Assembly: GCA_035640455.1 (NCBI GenBank)
Contig: DASQWB010000064.1
Coordinates: forward strand, 1 to 6,728
DNA: 6,728 nt
Direction: 5' to 3'
DNA from: AC-50 sp035640455
GTDB taxonomy: Bacteria > Actinomycetota > Thermoleophilia > Gaiellales > Gaiellaceae
Shown here piece by piece: positions 4,660 to 6,728 of the stretch. Below the pieces are notes generated by a model that was not told where the DNA came from, did no database searches, and saw nothing but the letters and a program-made list of their open reading frames with translations. Each line of letters opens with the position of its first letter. Position 1 is the stretch's first letter. The position numbers and the translations under genes were made by a program.

Positions 4660-5982
4660 GTGGATCCGGTCTGGCACCGCGAGCTCGCCGAGTTCATCCG
4701 CATCCCGAGCGTCAGCGCGGATCCGGCGCACGAGGCGGACGTCGTCGCGGCGGCCGAGTGGGTGGCGGCGTTCGTTCGCCGCGCGGGCGGCACGGCGGAG
4801 CTCGTGCCGTGGGGGGAGCGGCCGCTCGTCGTCGGTGACCTGCCGGCGTCGAACGGCGCCCGCGAGGCGCCCACGGTGCTCCTCTACGGCCACTTCGACG
4901 TCCAGCCGCCGGCGCCGCTCGACCACTGGGAGAGCGACCCGTTCGAGCTCTCGGTGCGCGGCGAGTGGGCCTACGGGCGCGGGATCGCCGACGACAAGGG
5001 CCAGCTCTACGCGCTGCTGAAGGCGGGGCAGGAGCTCGCGCGGGAGGGCCGGCTCCCCGTCAACCTGCGGGTCGCGTGCGACGGGGAGGAGGAGGTCGGC
5101 GGCCACTCGGTCGTGGAGTACCTCGAGCGCGACGAGCGAGGCGCCGACGCCTGCGTGATCTTCGACTCGGCGATGATCCGCCGCGGCGTCCCGGCCTTCA
5201 ACCTCGCAACACGCGGGCTCATCTACTTCCATCTCGCGCTCCGCACCGGCTCGCGCGATCTCCACTCCGGCCTCTACGGCGGCGCGGCGCTGAACGCCGC
5301 GACTGCGCTCATGCAGACGCTGGCGGCCGTGCGGCCGCAGAACGGGCGGCTACCCGAGGGGCTGCGGAAGGGCATCGTGCCGCCGACCGAGGAGGAGCTC
5401 GACAGCTGGCGCGAGCTGCCGCCGGGGACGGAGGAGCTCGCCGACCAGGGCGCGCGGCCGGCCGATCCGGCCGCAGCCGACGAGTTCTACCTGCGCGTCT
5501 TCGCCGAGCCGGCGCTGGACGTGAACGGCATCGAGACCGGCTCGCCGCACCTTCAGAAGACCGTGCTGCCCGTCCTCGCGGAGGCGAACGTCTCGATCCG
5601 GCTCGCGCCGCTCCAGGAGCCGAACGAGATCGAGGACGAGCTCGAGCGCCTGCTGCGCGAGGCGGCTCCCGACGGCGCCGACCTCGAGATCGAGCGGCTC
5701 TCCTCGGCGCCGCCGGGTCTCGTCTCGCCCGACACGACGGCGGTCCAGCTCGGCCTCGAGGCGTTCGAGCGGGCCCTCGGCACGCGGCCGCTGCTCGTCC
5801 GCTCCGGCGGCACGCTGCCGATCGTGCCCGCGCTCGCCGAGAGGGGCATCCCGACGATCGTCACCGGCTTCGCCGTGCCCGACTCGAACATCCACTCGCC
5901 GAACGAGCGGCTGCTCGTCGAGTCGGTCCCGCTCGCCGTCCGGGCGGCGAGCGAGCTCTTCGTCAGCTTCGCGCGGCTCTAG
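4660..5982 (+). CDS. M20-family metallopeptidase, likely cytosolic dipeptidase
   Basis: Protein of 440 residues, a normal length for M20 dipeptidases. These zinc enzymes use two metals to cut dipeptides or related amide bonds. The full active site is visible: H78 and catalytic D80 in YGHFDVQPP, bridging D111 in IADDKG, general base E144 and ligand E145 in DGEEEVGG, D169 in IFDS, and H412 in NIHSPNE. The lid/dimerisation domain has DLHSGLYGG with H202. The motifs resemble the CNDP/ArgE/DapE side of the family, closest to the broad-specificity dipeptidases. The exact substrate cannot be read. There is no signal peptide or membrane segment. The GTG at 4660 is the first usable start, although the purine-rich GAGGCAGG is too far upstream for an ideal ribosome site. 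The gene follows the sigma gene by 147 bases, and its stop overlaps the convergent HxlR stop. Confidence 0.92.
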   Translation: MDPVWHRELAEFIRIPSVSADPAHEADVVAAAEWVAAFVRRAGGTAELVPWGERPLVVGDLPASNGAREAPTVLLYGHFDVQPPAPLDHWESDPFELSVRGEWAYGRGIADDKGQLYALLKAGQELAREGRLPVNLRVACDGEEEVGGHSVVEYLERDERGADACVIFDSAMIRRGVPAFNLATRGLIYFHLALRTGSRDLHSGLYGGAALNAATALMQTLAAVRPQNGRLPEGLRKGIVPPTEEELDSWRELPPGTEELADQGARPADPAAADEFYLRVFAEPALDVNGIETGSPHLQKTVLPVLAEANVSIRLAPLQEPNEIEDELERLLREAAPDGADLEIERLSSAPPGLVSPDTTAVQLGLEAFERALGTRPLLVRSGGTLPIVPALAERGIPTIVTGFAVPDSNIHSPNERLLVESVPLAVRAASELFVSFARL

Positions 5983-6326
5983 GCGAGGACGGCGCCAGTG
6001 TCGACGAGCCAGTCACGGCCGAACTGTCGCATCTCGCCGATGATCGGCAGCAGCGCGTCGCCCTTCTCCGTCAGCTCGTACTCGACGCGCGGCGGCGACT
6101 CGGGGTAGCTCCGCCGGACGACGATGCCTTCGTGCTCGAGGGCCCGCAGGCGCTCGGAGAGCGTCCGCGGGCTGATCCCGGCGCACGAGTGCTCGAGCTC
6201 GGAGAACCGGCGTGGACCCTCCGAGAGGTCGTGGACGAGGATCGCCGTCCACTTCGCGCCGACGATCTCCGCGCAGGCCGCCACCGCGCACGACGCCACC
6301 TCGTGGACGGGGTTCATGGTCCGCAT
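5979..6326 (-). CDS. HxlR-family winged-helix transcriptional regulator
   Basis: Protein of 115 residues, typical for HxlR/MarR-like winged-helix repressors or activators. Motifs: IVGAKWTAILVHDLSEGPRR (21-40) leading into FSELEHS, the recognition helix ISPRTLSERLRALEHEGIV (51-69), the wing RSYPESPPRVEYELTEKG (72-89) and a C-terminal dimerisation helix. C13 falls at the family's conserved N-terminal cysteine, used for redox or electrophile sensing in relatives such as YodB. C18 and C48 are extra cysteines. The ATG at 6324-6326 is taken as start; an in-frame ATG at 6315-6317 is a possible alternative, and neither has a strong ribosome site. The gene follows the acetamidase-like gene by 10 bases on the same strand, so they are probably co-transcribed from a promoter right of the window. 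Its stop overlaps the peptidase stop. Confidence 0.92.
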   Translation of the reverse strand: MRTMNPVHEVASCAVAACAEIVGAKWTAILVHDLSEGPRRFSELEHSCAGISPRTLSERLRALEHEGIVVRRSYPESPPRVEYELTEKGDALLPIIGEMRQFGRDWLVDTGAVLA

Positions 6327-6336
6327 GTGACGAATT

Positions 6337-6728
6337 CTAGTCAGTCGGCCTGAAAGGTCCTGGAGTCGCGTCGAGCTTCGGGATCGAGAACCGGGCGATC
6401 GTGCCGAACTGAGGCGCCGGCTTGCACGCCTGGGCGACCCCGGCGTCGCAGGCCACCGAGAGAAAGATGAACGCGTCCTCGATCGAGAAGCCGTGCTCGT
6501 CGACGAGCAGCCGGGCCGTCTCCTCCGCGCACAGCTTGAGCGCGTCGTCGTAGTCGTCGGCCGTCGCGTGCGGCACCCACCGGTCGGCGAGCTCCGTCAC
6601 CGGCCACGTCGCCTGCTTGCCCTTCAGCAGGTCGAAGCGGATCTCCACCTCGCCCGCGATCTCGACGCCGGTGAAGCAGATCTCGCCGTCGCCCATCGAG
6701 GCGTGCATGTCGCCGACGGCGAACATCC
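6337..6728 (-). CDS. Acetamidase/formamidase-family protein, N-terminal part outside window
   Basis: The C-terminal 129-130 residues of an FmdA/AmdA-type amidase, which hydrolyses short amides such as formamide or acetamide to ammonia and the acid. The key motif is AVGDMHASMGDGEICFTGVEI, beginning at about base 6720. It matches the family's GDxHAxxGDGE signature and is followed by beta-rich sequence and the helical segment DDYDDALKLCAEETARLL. The frame is open at the right edge; the ATG at 6724-6726 is internal, because the family has a long N-terminal part before this motif. The stop is the TAG at 6337-6339. The tail after the conserved core is short. It lies upstream of the HxlR gene in the same orientation, so that regulator may control it. 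The substrate is not determinable here. Confidence 0.87.
   Translation of the reverse strand, partial: MFAVGDMHASMGDGEICFTGVEIAGEVEIRFDLLKGKQATWPVTELADRWVPHATADDYDDALKLCAEETARLLVDEHGFSIEDAFIFLSVACDAGVAQACKPAPQFGTIARFSIPKLDATPGPFRPTD

Noticed and set aside
3397..5265. 622-codon minus-strand open frame opposite the sigma and peptidase genes
   Set aside because: It spans two well-supported genes and the gap between them, and its translation has the biased composition typical of GC-rich antisense shadows.
4965..6353. 462-codon plus-strand open frame overlapping the peptidase and HxlR genes
   Set aside because: It is out of frame with the peptidase, arginine/alanine-rich, and without any recognisable motif.

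Overview
The window is very GC-rich and tightly packed. It has seven protein genes and no gap over about 150 bases. GC content, GTG starts, codon use and the gene set (a mycobacterial-type CysM/CysO pair, an HxlR regulator, a short RpoD-like sigma factor) suggest a high-GC actinobacterium. A deep lineage such as Thermoleophilia is plausible, but that placement is inference. I saw no rRNA, tRNA, CRISPR array, transposase or phage gene.

Left part, minus strand (2289 down to 1): an apparent operon for protein-thiocarboxylate-dependent cysteine synthesis. It starts from a near-consensus promoter just upstream of a rhodanese-ThiF/MoeB fusion (1120-2289). Next come a small ubiquitin-fold sulfur carrier of the CysO type (738-1022) and a CysM-type cysteine synthase (1-714, cut by the left edge). 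In the M. tuberculosis model, the E1-like enzyme adenylates the carrier's C-terminal Gly-Gly and loads sulfur on it, and CysM uses the thiocarboxylate with O-phosphoserine. A JAMM peptidase then frees cysteine. No JAMM gene is in view.

The most unusual structure lies around cysO. Its Gly-Gly is not C-terminal: 12 extra residues follow, and most of that tail is encoded by a compact palindrome. On the other side of cysO, the moeB-cysO junction is split by a segment that carries two more palindromes and is bounded by 13-bp direct repeats. Collapsing the repeat restores a GTGA stop/start overlap between the two genes. Both junctions look as if small palindromic elements were inserted.

Middle, plus strand: a membrane-anchored helical-repeat (TPR-like) protein (2326-3294) is divergent from the cysteine operon. 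An RpoD-like sigma-70 factor (3433-4512) follows, with a good ribosome binding site and a candidate promoter overlapped by an inverted repeat. After a hairpin-rich gap comes an M20-family dipeptidase with its metal ligands intact (4660-5982).

Right part, minus strand: an acetamidase/formamidase-family gene (6337-6728, N-terminal part off the right edge) is followed 10 bases later by an HxlR-family regulator (5979-6326). The HxlR stop codon overlaps the peptidase stop codon in a shared CTAG.
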